Shown here in pieces: positions 46,960-58,361 of a stretch of 64,000 nucleotides of DNA (position 1 is the stretch's first letter; the number at the start of each line of letters is the position of its first letter). The stretch spans positions 1-64,000 of the forward strand of contig VXIS01000268.1 in NCBI GenBank assembly GCA_008704415.1, read 5' to 3'. This stretch comes from Sphaerosporella brunnea. Its lineage: Eukaryota; Ascomycota; Pezizomycetes; Pezizales; Pyronemataceae. The position numbers and the translations under genes are program-made. The notes beneath the pieces were generated by a model. The model saw nothing but the letters and a program-made list of their open reading frames with translations, was not told the origin of the DNA and did no database searches.

Positions 46960-49900
46960 TTAGGCCCACTTCAAGGGAAGCCAGCGACGGCGATGGTGAG
47001 GGCGGTTCTCCTCTGGCTGAAGCTTAACTTTGCCACGACCTTCCTTCTGGCCGTTGTTAGGCTGGCCGTTACCAGGCTGTCCGTTACCAGGCTTGCTGTA
47101 ATTAAACTCGTCGTTATTAGGCTGGCCGTTACCAGGCTGTCCGTTACCAGGCTTGCTGTAATTAAACTCGTCGGTATTATTGCGGCCTCCAAAAACGGTA
47201 GTAACATCCTCCTTTTCCTGGCTCAAAAGAGACGGCTCGGGCAAATCCTTGTTTGAATTGCTTAAAAGAGGACCCTTAGCAGGCGGATCCTCGTTTGCCT
47301 GGCTCAAATAAGAGGCCTCGGCAGGCAAATCCCTGTTTGCCTGGCTCAAAATCGGGGCCTCGACAGGCTTCCTGAGTTCGTCGGGCAAGTTCTGAGCAAC
47401 AGGCAACTTTGCTGAGTCCTCCCGACGTTCAAGCTGCTCAGCAGTAAAGAATAAACGCAAGAAATCGTAGAGATCGTCTCCAGTGCTACGAAGCGCACTC
47501 TTGAGTTGCTGTTTACCGTTTTCAATAGTTACCATGCTCGACTGGTACTCGCTCTTAAGATCAGCAACCTGCTTCTCGAGTCCTTCAAGTTTGTTGACTC
47601 CGCGCATTTCCAAATCGATCACAGCCCTGCGGAGGCGAATATATTCCTTGCAGTAATGCGCCGTCTCGCGGTCTTCATCATCGCAGTTCTCTGGATGCCA
47701 AGCATCCTCAAGAAACATCTTGACGTATTCCTCTTCCCCACGAATAAAAGCCTCATTGGCTGGCGGGGGGTTCTCGGGGCCAAAATCTATAGGTGGACCA
47801 AAATAGTCGTCTCTCTTGAGCCACGGCCTCTCATCAGGCCACAAATCTTTGGTTGGCCTGAAAGTTTTAGACGTCATAGTGGCGACCTCTTCTGCGGGTT
47901 CCTGGGACAACGGTTTGTCCTGGGTGCCGGCGCTAAAACTTCCAGTGCGATATTGAGCGAAGGTCGGCTTCTGGTTACGGGGATTACCCTGAGCAAATTC
48001 AGAGAAGTTGTGGAATCCCTCTGATCGTTGCATGGTACCGACATGACCGACCTGCGGCCTGTCCCACGCATTAGCCTTAAAGCCTGTGTTCGGGACACCC
48101 TGGACGACGTTCCTGGTGGCAGCCGCAACCTCATGTGCAGCAATGGAGCCCAGAGTTTGGGATCGGCGATGGGTAAAGGTCCTAGGGCTGTGTTCGCTGG
48201 GGTTTCCAGGTGCGGGAGTGGGGATGTTGTTAAACTCGTTGTAACGAGGAAACTGTCGCGGGTTCCCGACTTTTATTCCTTTGGCCCATTCAGCCGCGCT
48301 CAGACCAGGCCTGGCAGGAACCGGAGATCCTTCAGACATGGCATCAGGTGTTGCAGACTCCTGAGGCTTATCCTTGAACCAATCAAGGCGCGGTTTGAGT
48401 CTGGACTTCCAGTTCTCGGCCTTCATGGGATTAGTCGCCTTGGGTTCCATAGCTGCGGCAGGGGAACAAGTTTCTTTCGACGGAGACGGGAGGGCAAATG
48501 TGACCTTTTTGCGAGGAGCGGCACCCATGTTTGGTTCAGTCGACATCTCAAACGGCTTCTGCGGGACTGACAAACTTGCACCGCGAGCACGTATAATCCC
48601 CTTAACCGGTTCGGCGGCCACGTTCTTCGGCGATTCGGGCCAGAAGACCTTCACTTCTGTGTCGACTGGGCGGTTGACATAGGTGGTTCTGGGCGGACCT
48701 GGGGCAATAAGAGGTTCATGCCGATCGCGAACGTGGTTGTTCACATGCGGCGCTGCAGACGGTACAGGGATATGTTGCATCGTCTGGCTTCCGACGCCAA
48801 AGGCCATCGGGTTTCTGGGGCCGAACCCAATGCCATATCCGGCTGGAGCAAACCCCATCCCACCCGCAAATTGAGCGGGATGCGGCATGCCATAGGGCAA
48901 ACCGGGTGGCTGGAAAAACACGGGGTATGCGGGAGGGACAGCCTGTGGGACTGGACCAAAGCCAGGCGGGGCGCGGTTGTAGAGACCCATGGCATGAGGC
49001 GGAGGCATCCAGATAGCAGGCGACATGGGAGGCGGCATCTGCATACCAGGAGTCATCTGCGTACCAGGAGGCATCTGGATACCAGGAGTCATCTGCGTAC
49101 CAGGAGGCATCTGCATACCAGGAGGCATCTGCATACCAGGAGGCATCTGCGTGCCAGGAGGCATCTGGATACCAGGAGTCATCTGCGTACCAGGAGGCAT
49201 CTGCATACCAGGAGGCATCTGCATACCAGGAGGCATCTGCGTGCTAGAAGTCATCTGTATACCTGGAAGCATGCCCAATCCTGAAGGCATCCCGAAACCG
49301 GGAGCAGTGGGAGCTCCAATTGGCACAGCCGTCGGAGGAGAGAAACCGTTAGCTGGAGGCATGGTCTCGTTACAGTGAGCGGGCAAGGGCTGCATATGAA
49401 AATATCAGTTCAGGCCATCCAAGAAGAAATGGGGTGTGGGGGGTAAAGTCGCACGTTTTCAGTCATAACTTCGTCCTTGACGACCTCAGGGACATCGGGA
49501 ACCATGGGCTTCTTCTTGATTGGAATATGAGCCAACGTGATGCTCCTCTGAATCGATCCCTTAGCCGCAGCCGTCTTGGTGGCAGTAGGGTTCAGAATCA
49601 CACCAGCTGGTGCGTTCAGTTTTGCAGTGTGAAGTTCCACAGCGCAGACAGGCCGGTACGGAGCATCTCCAAATCGAATCGAGCGTCTGCGATCAATAGC
49701 CTGGCGAGTGGTATGAACCGGCTGTGCAGTCGTCTCGACTGCAGGAGCCTGTTCTCCGCTAATTACTCCATCAATAGGAGCCGGGTCAGTCGTCGGGACC
49801 CGAGCTTCCTTCCTGTCAGGAACAAACGGATCCTGGGAAGTGTTAAAACTATTCAATGCCATTGACTGATGGCGACGGTGCTGAACCCGAGGGTTCTGCC

Positions 49901-50853
49901 TGTTGTCCGCTGTCTGTCCGACAGCGCCGCCAACGACTGCGTCATTCGGGGTCGAGGTGCTCTGCGGGCCGGGTATAATTGGATTAATGCTGTTGATGGC
50001 CATGGACTGGTGACGACGATGTTGGGAGCGAGCGTTGTTTCCTTGGGCCGGCTTGTTGTTCGCCATTTGGGCGAAAGCAACCTGTTCCTCCTTTGGCTTG
50101 GAGGTCGTCTGTACCTGAGCACTTCGGGTGCTGAGACCACGGTGCATGCTCTCGTTTTTATGATCTGTTTTGGCAAATGAGCCGTCAAAGCTGCCTTGTC
50201 TGGCAGGCATGCGCTTCGCGCGCCAACGGGCTTTCTTAGGTTTGGCCGGATCCGTAAGTCCGTCTTCTTGAGGCAACTTTGAAGGCACGTTAGTTACAGT
50301 ATAAAGAGGGGTTCAAGCGATGAGTACTTACAGCGTCATCAGAGGTGCTCTGTTCATCCTGAATTGCTTGCCACTGATTACGTTGGGCAGGCTGGCGATT
50401 ACGACCGTTCCCGTTACGGCTAGTGTATGATGAGAAGTCGTTGAATGTCCGAGAGGCGTGGATATAATTGCCACGGGCAACACCGGAGCGGTCGCGCTTG
50501 CCGAAGTCAACCTGACGAAGAGAATCGGGTGCAAACTTGAAATAATCGTCGGGTACGCCAGGCACTGAACCGATCGGGGCAGGCGCAGCCTGAGGCCGAG
50601 CAAAAGGCTGGTTACCCTGACGATAGTGGCCGCGGTCCTCCCTTCCACGGTATTGACCGCGATGGCCCTATGAAACATTAGTTATTGTGTGACCATCGTG
50701 ATGGGAGGTGTGAATGCTTGCCCTCTGGCCACGTGAGTTCTGTCGACCAAGGTTAGGTTGCGACTGCTGACTATGCGTCGCTTTTGAGGTTTCTGTAGAA
50801 GGTACATCAGACTCCCTGTTGGGAATCTGCGAAGTTGAGAGACTAGGATCCAT
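46960..50853 (-). CDS. Large low-complexity RGG/Pro-rich protein, function unknown
   Basis: The protein is 1239 residues from exons 50853-50722, 50667-50332, 50276-49455 and 49389-46960, all in phase 0. Introns are 54, 55 and 65 bp; the first has a GC donor (GCAAGC, AACTAAT branch, CATAG). The N-terminus has an arginine/glycine run (RGQRGHRGQYRGREDRGHYR). Two copies of HRRHQSMA(I/L)NS follow, then a hexapeptide repeat (MPPGMQ/MPPGTQ/MTPGIQ), a single possibly structured helical block (EEYVKMFLEDAWHPENC to LRLFFTAEQLERRE), LSQAN-type repeats and two 20-residue repeats NYSKPGNGQPGNGQPNNDEF. The 5'UTR carries two more introns (50869-50936 and 51006-51054). The RGG and low-complexity make-up suggests RNA binding or condensate formation, which is an inference. 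No known family was recognised. Confidence 0.85.
47068..47172 (-). repeat. 60-bp in-frame tandem repeat
   Basis: Just under two copies of a 60-bp unit encode NYSKPGNGQPGNGQPNNDEF-type sequence near the C-terminus. The copies are almost identical at DNA level. Confidence 0.8.
49029..49270 (-). repeat. 18-bp in-frame tandem repeat with 90-bp higher-order unit
   Basis: Hexapeptide codons (ATGCCTCCTGGTATGCAG and variants) are repeated about 13 times. Variants M, T and I recur in a five-unit order that itself repeats. Confidence 0.8.
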
Positions 50854-50868
50854 CGCTATAATTTGAAA

Positions 50869-51317
50869 CTGGCTAATGGGTGATCAGTATCGGGTCGTGG
50901 AGTGTGTGGTGGTCGTTGGATTAGATGATGACTTACCGATGTAGATGCTGAATATTGTTATTGGTTGTAGATGCGAAGGTTTAGTTTGAGTTGGCTAATG
51001 CGGTGCTGCAGCAACGTCAATATTAGTTCGGGCAGTGTTGGACAAGTAACGTACCAGTATACGTGAGTACACGTGTTGAGATGAGTAGGTTCCCGAATGA
51101 AGGAAGGTTTAAGTGTCGGCGATAAGTAGTTCGACTGAGGGTTGATGGATCGCAAAGAAAGCGAATATAGTGTGTTGTCAAGTGAAAGGACTTGTGTTGG
51201 TAAAGGAAAGTAGCTGGTTTGGCTGAAGGAATGTTTTTGGGTTTGCGAGAATGAAGGATTGAGGTGGATGTGGTAAAATAAGGGAAGGGAAGCGACTTTG
51301 GTGAGGGGTCTTTTATA
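50869..51317 (-). promoter_or_regulatory. Promoter and spliced 5' leader of the 1239-residue gene
   Basis: A TATAAAA box lies at 51317-51311 on the minus strand, followed by a pyrimidine-rich leader. Two introns fall inside the leader: 51006-51054 (GTACGT, AACTAAT, GCAG) and 50869-50936 (GTAAGT, CCAG). Spliced leaders of this length suggest regulated expression. Confidence 0.55.
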
Positions 51318-54300
51318 GCTGGAGCGGCGAAAAACATTGTCTGAGGGTTTCAGCTTAGGGCTACATAATTTACACTGAGTGATCACATTGTGTTGTGCAA
51401 TTCAGGGGTGCAGGCACCTCTCGGAGTGCGTCGAGTGATGAGGATAAATGGAATTAAACACTCGAGCACTCGGGGCACCACTAAGAGAGTAAGCAATGGG
51501 TCGACTGGGACCTGAAGACCAAAGAATGGTGGTCTTGCATCACTGTGCGTTTCATCCGCTCATAGGCCGACGGAAACCGTCTACAGCAACTACTGGGCGG
51601 CGACGGGAGGCAGAAACACTTTTGTGTTCTGATTTTTCGGCAGTCCGTCTATCGTCACAGACCGCTTGCTACGGCGGGCCGGAGGCAGGAATTTGATGAC
51701 GAGGACACGCAGGCGCCGCTCCCAGGGGAACTAGACTGGTTACATGGAGAGCAAAGTGACCGGTTTGTCTCGCAAAGTTCAAGAGCTTGGAGTTGTTCAT
51801 TCAACGATCTTTTGATTATTCGTCATGGGAAGCGCATGGTCTGAAGGTGCGCTATGCTACTGTTCCCAAGACTCCCAAGGGCTTTGCTGCGAACGGTTTT
51901 CGGTTATGAACGGTTGACAAGAGCAAGCAGGAGAGCGCTCTAATCATTGAATACAAACTGCAGAGCGCGGAGCGCAGCTTCCGTATCTACAGTTTCCGCA
52001 GAAGCGCCTTATTTTGATTGTTTTGAAGGCTGTGAGGCCCACCCCGCGGTTGGGGGTCCGGTTGTCGTCGCCCACTTAACTCTCACCCCTCGCCGGTCAC
52101 AGTCATGTAGAGCGGTCTGGGTCTTGCGCTGGTCGCTGAACACTCGCCATGGCCGTCCGGGCCGAATTTCTACTGTCCTGGAGTTGTCACAAGACGCACC
52201 CAGCGGAAGTTATACTACGCGGTGACCCGGTGCCTGACTCGGTCGCCTCCTCAGAGAATCGCACACGTGCGATGGGGAGCAGCCGGAAACACGGCGGAGT
52301 AGAACAGCCGTTGGAGCGGTGCTTCGGATGAATTGTGCAATAAATGATGACCTCCAGTTCATATACGTACTGTGACTCGGCTGTTGGGCTAGATTGCACT
52401 GCTCGCACTCTGGAAGCGCTGTTTTCATGAACACCTTTCCTCACTCCCATAAGCCACTTATTGTTTCCTGAGATTATTTCATCTAATGGGGTGATATTTT
52501 GTGACTACATGGTGGACATCCTATGAAGCACTATCTTTTCGGTAACTAGTCGTCAATATAACACATCGATAGCTGGACGGCTGCTGCTATCTACCAGCGG
52601 CCGTGCCCTGCGAAAACTGTAAAAGCTGAAAATACTGGATAGGACGAATTCGCGAACCGTGCCAGGAGGGCTGGAAACGCACCTGATCGTGTACGATATA
52701 GGGAGTCTCCTGCGATAGGACGACTTGCGTGCAATCCCACGCGGCACGGACGGTCTAGGCAAGGTGAAGCTGGAGCACGTAGCAAACAACCTATCCAGCC
52801 TTCCAGCCTCCACTCGCCCAGAGAAGCAAAGTATGGGGAAAGGTGGACTGTCCTACAGTTACTCGAGGAAGCATGATGACGCTACTACAGTAGCTTGCCC
52901 CCCCCCCCCCCAAGGTGCGCTGCCTAGCTGCCAGCGAGCAGACGAGCAAGCAGCTCTACGATTGATATGTTACGTGCGAAGGGCAATGACACATGTGTCG
53001 CAGACTGGGGACGCGAGTTACCGAGCTGGTGAGTGACGCAATGAAGCACCTCATCAATAGGCAGGTTCCAAAACATCCAAGTCTTGGTGGCTTAACGGTG
53101 GCGCATTGATGAGGCTCAGTGGTGACTGCAGCACCCTGGGTTCGATTCTCTGCAAGCTCGTTTGGCGGGATAGGGGAGGAGTGCCCGAGGACGCCTGGGC
53201 CGGGTAAGGTAGGTATTTCAACCAGACTATATTTTTGCTGCGGCAGCGCCTCTTTTGTACCCCTTCCAACTTTGCTTCCAAAAGTTAACGGCAAACACAT
53301 ACGCGTTTCGTCTTCTGCGACGAATACTATTCGGCTTGCGGCGTAAGACTATGTCTATGGAATTCTTGGCTGCGCTCCACGTCGCAGTGACCTTGCAGCA
53401 GATGTCCTATCGACGCGATCAACGGAAAACAGTTGGAATACATACTGAGCGGATCCCTCACTCAATTACTCACTGTCAGCACAGATGCACTACGGAACTG
53501 AGCAAGCTGCCAGCTGGAGGCTGGAGCTGACACTGTCGATGCTTGGAAGCTGGCAAACTCGTGGGCGTGCACTCGCAATATACCAGGGGTCGGTCACTGG
53601 TGACGACGGACGGGGTCACGGCGGTAGCGCGACGTGGGCGTGACGGGGTTTCTTGGTGAGCATGACACTCCGATGACAGAAGCACAGACCACTGGCATCT
53701 CAAAGTTTTTCTACGTGGAGGCATCACTAGATACTAGTATACAGAGCTGGTAACCGTGTCTCGCAGGCTTGTCCAGGTTCGGATACCTCACAATGTACGT
53801 CTTTTTTGACCTCTAGAGCGGGTCTCAGAAACCTGAGTGCCGCCTGGAGCTGGTAGAGCGGCAGGAATTTCGACTTCCTCAGACTCCTGCGCGAAAGTAC
53901 CCTATGAATTGGAAGGTATGCATATGAAGGCGGGAGTTTAAAAACTTGAGACCTCAGGTCCTCAAGGAAGTACTAGAGTAGTATTCAATTGTACCATGAC
54001 AGTGTTCTGAAGTTCCTTCTCCCAGAGCCATCGATGTCTTTTTGTTGAGCCGTGACAGCGCCTGAAACCTCAGAGTTCTTCCAGAGATGTGCCAGCTATC
54101 TCTGATCTCTTCTAGGTCTGTGTCAGTGGTCTTGCAGAAAGCCTAAAGCCGTTTCGTCGTGACCGACGGCTGCCAGTCGCGACCGGTCATGTCCAGTCAC
54201 CGACAGTCATACTACTTCCGTACAATATACTGACAAATTCGGGGCGGATAATTTCATGGCCGGCGTTATTCGGAGAGGTTTTGTTTGCATTTTTGGTGTT

Positions 54301-54437
54301 ATCCTTTTTTTGGAGGGGATGTAGAACTACCGCTCCTGTTGAAAGTGGTCTCTGTATGGAGATCAAGCGTGAGAGAGATGATGGTGAGGGGTGAAGGTAA
54401 AATTGACGGTTACGCTCTAAGAGACTAATCTCGACGC
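51318..54437. other. Intergenic, decayed sequence
   Basis: No gene is supported. Two stretches with tRNA-like internal promoter boxes lie at about 53085-53160 (GGTTCGATTCTC B-box) and 53845-53900 (TGGTAGAGCGG A-box); neither folds as a tRNA. A C11 run lies near 52900. Confidence 0.4.
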
Positions 54438-54765
54438 ATATATATACACCCTCATGAGATATTATTCCGTCATAGCATATCACTCATCCAATCACTCGCT
54501 CTCACTCGTCCTTATTCGTCCATCAACCATGCCTAGAAAGCCAGTTTCCAACAGCTCCAATCTCCGTTACCGGTGGAAGAAAAAAAAAAAACGCCACTAC
54601 CCCTACAGCTCCTCACTCTCGCCCGAAATATCGCTCCGCTTCTCATCTATCCTACAGCCGCTCATCCGAAATCTCCTCCACATCCTCCACGCCGCCATCC
54701 TCCTCCTCACTCGCATCGGCATCATCCTCCACGTCACTCTGAGTCTCCTCCTCGCCGGGGATTGA
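54438..54765 (+). CDS. Short ORF behind a TATA box, possibly a truncated gene head
   Basis: TATATATA at 54438-54445 precedes ATG 54529 by about 90 bp, with a TC-rich leader. The ORF opens MPRKPVSNSSNLRYRWKKKKK and then continues for about 50 residues as the antisense of the acidic pseudogene, so only the first roughly 25 codons look native. It may be the promoter and first exon of a gene cut by an inverted insertion. Confidence 0.3.
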
Positions 54766-54939
54766 GAACTTGACCGCCTCGGGCCACTTGATGTATTCGA
54801 GATGTGGTGGCACATCGAGACGCAGCCAGGGGATCGGCGGGATATTCTCGTAGCCACGCGAATACGGGCGTCCTCCCTTCCGGGCCAGCCGAAAGAAGTA
54901 TATCGTGGATCAGAGCGCACACTTGATCTTGGCCACCTT
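54652..54939 (-). pseudogene. Broken paralogue of the acidic-tail protein at 60448
   Basis: The minus-strand frame reads YFFRLARKGG, then VPPHLEYIKWPEAVKFSIPGEEE, a short acidic tail and EEISDERL-stop. The intact gene at 60448 has CFFRLRDQG, VPPGLEYVQWPEAVRVSIPGEEE and EISEEG in the same order. Upstream, KVAKIKCAL matches KVAKTKAAG of that gene, but a TGA (54912-54910) separates it from the rest and no start codon was found. The acidic tail is much shorter than in the intact copy. Confidence 0.7.
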
Positions 54940-55531
54940 ACAGGCCTCCGGCGCGACTCCGGACCATCCGTTTCAACATCCGTCCAAGACTTTTAGGCAC
55001 GCTTTGTGTACTATTAGACGCGGTGATAAGTTAGTGTGGAATAGGCATGGTGAGCGCTATGCTCTACAGTGCTTTCAAGCGATGCAAGACCTCCGCCGAG
55101 ACTTTGTTCCCACTCCCAGCACGTCTCCTTCGGGACCGGACGGGACTACATCTTGCCTTCCCGTCCTCATCGAGCAATGGACCGGGTCATCTTTCAGACG
55201 AAGTGGACGGGACGGAGTGCAGTCAACGGCTATCAACCAAAACTGCCAGTCAACGTCGGTCGACTGCAGTTAATGGGATCATTGTCAGCCGAGTGAGTGA
55301 CTGTGAGCGCTCCCGAAACAAACTTATTCAACCTTTCTCACTCCCAACTCGTAGTATTCCAGGTTCAAAGTATCTTTGTTTCGAGTGACCCTCCATGGAT
55401 CCAGAACCCCCCTATATAGCCCCCTCTCTCTCCTTCCCTTTTCTCCTCATCCAACCACCAAACAGTCAAATCGACCCCCTACCAAAAACCTTTCCCCAGA
55501 CAGTCTTACCGAATCTCCAAGCAACATCAAG
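54940..55531. other. Intergenic with TATA box for the next gene
   Basis: CTATATAG at 55412-55419 lies about 115 bp before ATG 55532, followed by a CT-rich leader. Otherwise nothing was recognised. Confidence 0.4.
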
Positions 55532-55852
55532 ATGGGCTGGAAATGTCCAAAGTGTGAGACAATCGTTGCGGACCACCTCCGCAGTTGCTCTAACTGCAAC
55601 TACACCCAACACGTCCGCAGGTTCGGTAGGTTAGCTTTCAAGCGTCTTTTTACCGTTTTGCTAATAAAATACAGCTCGGAACACCATGGCTCGTATGCGC
55701 GCCACCATCAGGTCCTCTCCCGTCCAGGGGGAGATCATCGTCATCCAGTCGGCCGACCCGGCTGCTGGTCTCATCAAGTTCAACGGAGAAGTACGTAGCT
55801 TAAGTTGATTACAGTGATTCATAGAAGCTAACTCTGGTTACTACAGAAGTAA
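55532..55852 (+). CDS. Single RanBP2-type zinc finger mini-protein, 3 exons
   Basis: The protein is 71 residues from exons 55532-55625, 55675-55790 and 55847-55852. Introns are 49 bp (GTAGGT, GCTAATA, ACAG) and 56 bp (GTACGT, GCTAACT, ACAG). The last exon encodes only Lys-stop. The protein starts MGWKCPKCETIV and has one finger, W-x-C-x2-C-x10-C-x2-C (SCSNC). After a basic hinge (HVRRFARNTMARMRA) comes a beta-like tail (GEIIVIQSADPAAG, LIKFNGEK). Good splice signals and a consistent frame through two introns make a real gene likely. It shares design with the finger gene at 27739 but not the tail. Binding to RNA or ubiquitin is the usual role of such fingers; the target here is unknown. Confidence 0.75.
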
Positions 55853-56634
55853 AAAGCACCGAAGCTCCGGGGGGTGGTTTTTCTTTGGGTTTTGTTTCTG
55901 GCGTTTTTAAAAATGGGTCATAAAATAAAAGGGATATCATGAAAAAGACAGCTCCGTGTGATTTTCCCTTCAAACAAAGTGATTCTGGCTACAATCATGA
56001 GCTATCACCAATCCGGGACCCCTCGGGGTTATCCATCGCACTACCCGTCCAATCGATCTGGCCAATGGTAGGCAATGCCCAGCAGTGCTATCCGCGGATA
56101 TTGAACTTGGTGGTGTGCGAGCTTCTCCGAGAATGCTGCAAACCCTAAGCCCTTGCGCAAAGTCTCGGGCTACAGGGCAGGGTGGTGACGGTTGTCATGT
56201 GATTGTGATTGTGGTTGTGTTTTTGTTGTGCTGGTGGCTAGGAGAAATTGCAGGGAAAAGCAGCAATTCAGAGCGGCCTTGGGTCTTATATACCTGTAGC
56301 CTCCGGCCAGCACAGTGAGGTTTCTGCTCCGGACCGCATTGATGCTGGGACAACCATGTGCTGTCACTCGGCTATCGGCACCCGCAGTTAACCCGTGATG
56401 TCACTGCCGTCTCGTATGCACACTAGGAGAGGTGGATTCGAGCGCCTGATTTGTAGAACCAGGCAATAACAGTTGTCGCAATCCACAAGGAACTTAAGGG
56501 AACCAAACTTAATGGAACGATAGATCCACATTACAGAGCAGTACACAAGAACAAACCCGAAAACGGCCCGATGTCTAAGCCCACCACCCTGGGGTACCTC
56601 CCGCTTTGAATAGTGGGGTTCGAGCACAACAGAC
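55853..56634. other. Intergenic
   Basis: Nothing was recognised on either strand beyond the probable 3'UTR of the zinc-finger gene. Confidence 0.4.
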
Positions 56635-57090
56635 CTACGGCTTACGCCCAGCTGAAGCGGCCCCGCAGTTTAGAGAATGCGAGTTGGCTTCATTCCAATC
56701 AGAACGCCGACAGGCCTCAATCAACATCTCTGAAAACGGTTAGCCCTTTTTTCACCGCGAGAATGGAGTCGTGGAAAACGTACCAATACCTTCGGCATCA
56801 GTAGTCGGATATCCTGTGTCCTTGGTCCATGCGGCACGACGGCACGCCTCGGCGACAACTGCTTTTGGTCAGCTGAATGGATTCTGGAGCCATGGCGGAA
56901 CGATTGCTGCTGGACAGAATATACCGGCGAGAAGATCTAAGGAAGCTGATGTAGCGGCAGGAGCGGTGGTCTTCTCCGGGTGAGTCCCACCGGCCGCTGC
57001 AATCATCTTAGTGCTTTCGTCGCCGATGTGCTGAGCGATCTGGGGCTGAGGTGAGGACTGCTCAAGCGGATAGTGAGTGATGATTGCCAT
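56635..57090 (-). pseudogene. Diverged paralogue of the 144-residue gene at 58362
   Basis: The last two exons match the intact gene in sequence and structure. GYPTTDAEGI lies before a 54-bp intron (56730-56783, GTACGT...TTTCAG), and EMLIEACRRSDWNEANSHSL lies after it, against GYYTADEAGV and AMLLNAAARSHSDEAPSHHL. The intron is in the same place and phase. The fourth exon of the intact gene is missing because a TAG follows at 56637-56635. An upstream ATG at 57090 (MAIITHYPLEQSS) may be the start, but the join to the matching exon is unclear. Confidence 0.5.
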
Positions 57091-58361
57091 TATCGGAAGA
57101 TTCTGGTCGTCCGACGGGGTATGAGATCGTTGGGCAGGTCGCTGGTTACCAACGTGTGTACGGAAGGGATGAAAGTCCACCCTTGGGTTCTATTTTGGTT
57201 AGTATTAGGGCACAAATCGAGGGCGCAAACTGATAAGGCGAAACCCGTTTGTGGGTGCAAAAACGCCGTGTCTGTGCCGAGACGTCCGAGTCCAACGGAG
57301 AGGTTTGTAGTGAGAGCCCACGCCTCAGGCTGGAGGTGAGGTTTCAGATGATGTTGACTTAGGGTGGCCGTGGCAGAGGGCTGTATGCGCAGTTGGCCTG
57401 TACCCGCTGGTTTTGGCCTGCCTCGGCCGGCGTTGATGTCTGAGGCCCATTTGGGCGGTCCACAATAAGCCACCGCAGAGCCTAGATCCATAGCTTTGAT
57501 GCTTATCTGGAGATCGCAGTCTGGGTACCTGCTCAAACGACCGGCGACTACACTTGCGCACCAGGCCCTCCTCTCCGTAGCACAATTTCCACAATTACCA
57601 CCAAAGAGGGTCGAACGCCACACACTGTCGTGAGTTTGATCTTACAGTGGTTGGTGCCGCATCGCTCCAACAGATTGAAAAGGTACAACTCACAGAGATG
57701 GAATGGGCTTTGCCCTCGATTCGCTCCCAAGGGCGTGAACAAATAGCAGTTACTAGGAGGGTTTTCCGGAGTATACTCTTGCGGCTGAGCGCCAAGCTCC
57801 GAAAATGGTGATTGGCAGAATGAATGTAAAATGAAGCGAACAGAGATAAATTCAGGATTAAGGCATTAGAATTTTCCTCGCCCCCATGGATAACTGCTTA
57901 GTCACAAGTTCGCTCATTCGTTTAACGGTGGTGGTATTACTCGAAGGTGAAGAAACGCACGCCATGTCTACACCCTACCTCGTAGCCGCACTCCTTCTGA
58001 CCTCTCCTTAGTTACAAACAGGGAACCGAAGAATTCTCATTACTATTTGATAAAAACACTGGTGCTGACGAAGCACTCCGGGATAGTTTACCAGCGCTGT
58101 ACCCAGTTCGAACAACATTTCTGCACGCCAATTGACATTCACAACGCGATATGAGAGCTGGCACCAACTAACGACACCAAAACGCGGCTATGAATTTGCA
58201 ATGGAGATAGAAGACCAAGCAAGCAAGCGATTCAACACAGAACACAGCCAAGACTCCAAACAGAAAAATCTCAGCCAAAAAAATCCCCTCAAAATCTCCC
58301 CCCCCCCCCCAACCCAAAAAAAAACAGGCCCCTATTCCAAACACTGAAGTACATCGGCTGA
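57091..58361. other. Intergenic with a MITE-end fragment
   Basis: At about 57781-57825 the sequence GCGGCTGAGCGCCAAGCTCC...GATTGGC resembles the outer terminal repeat of the fold-back MITE at 4559. No second end was found. A C11/A8 run lies near 58300. Confidence 0.35.

Noticed and set aside
48718..49378. Plus-strand ORFs over the MPPGMQ repeat (His/Arg- and Gly/Ile-rich)
   Set aside because: They arise from reading the 18-bp coding repeat in antisense; there is no independent gene signal.
53085..53160. Possible tRNA with B-box GGTTCGATTCTC
   Set aside because: The acceptor and T stems do not pair and no anticodon stem can be drawn; at most a degenerate Pol III promoter.
53830..53905. tRNA-Arg-like fragment (GAGCTGGTAGAGCGG and an AGGAA/TTCCT stem)
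   Set aside because: The D-arm and an anticodon-like stem exist, but the T-arm lacks the TTC loop and the acceptor is unpaired.
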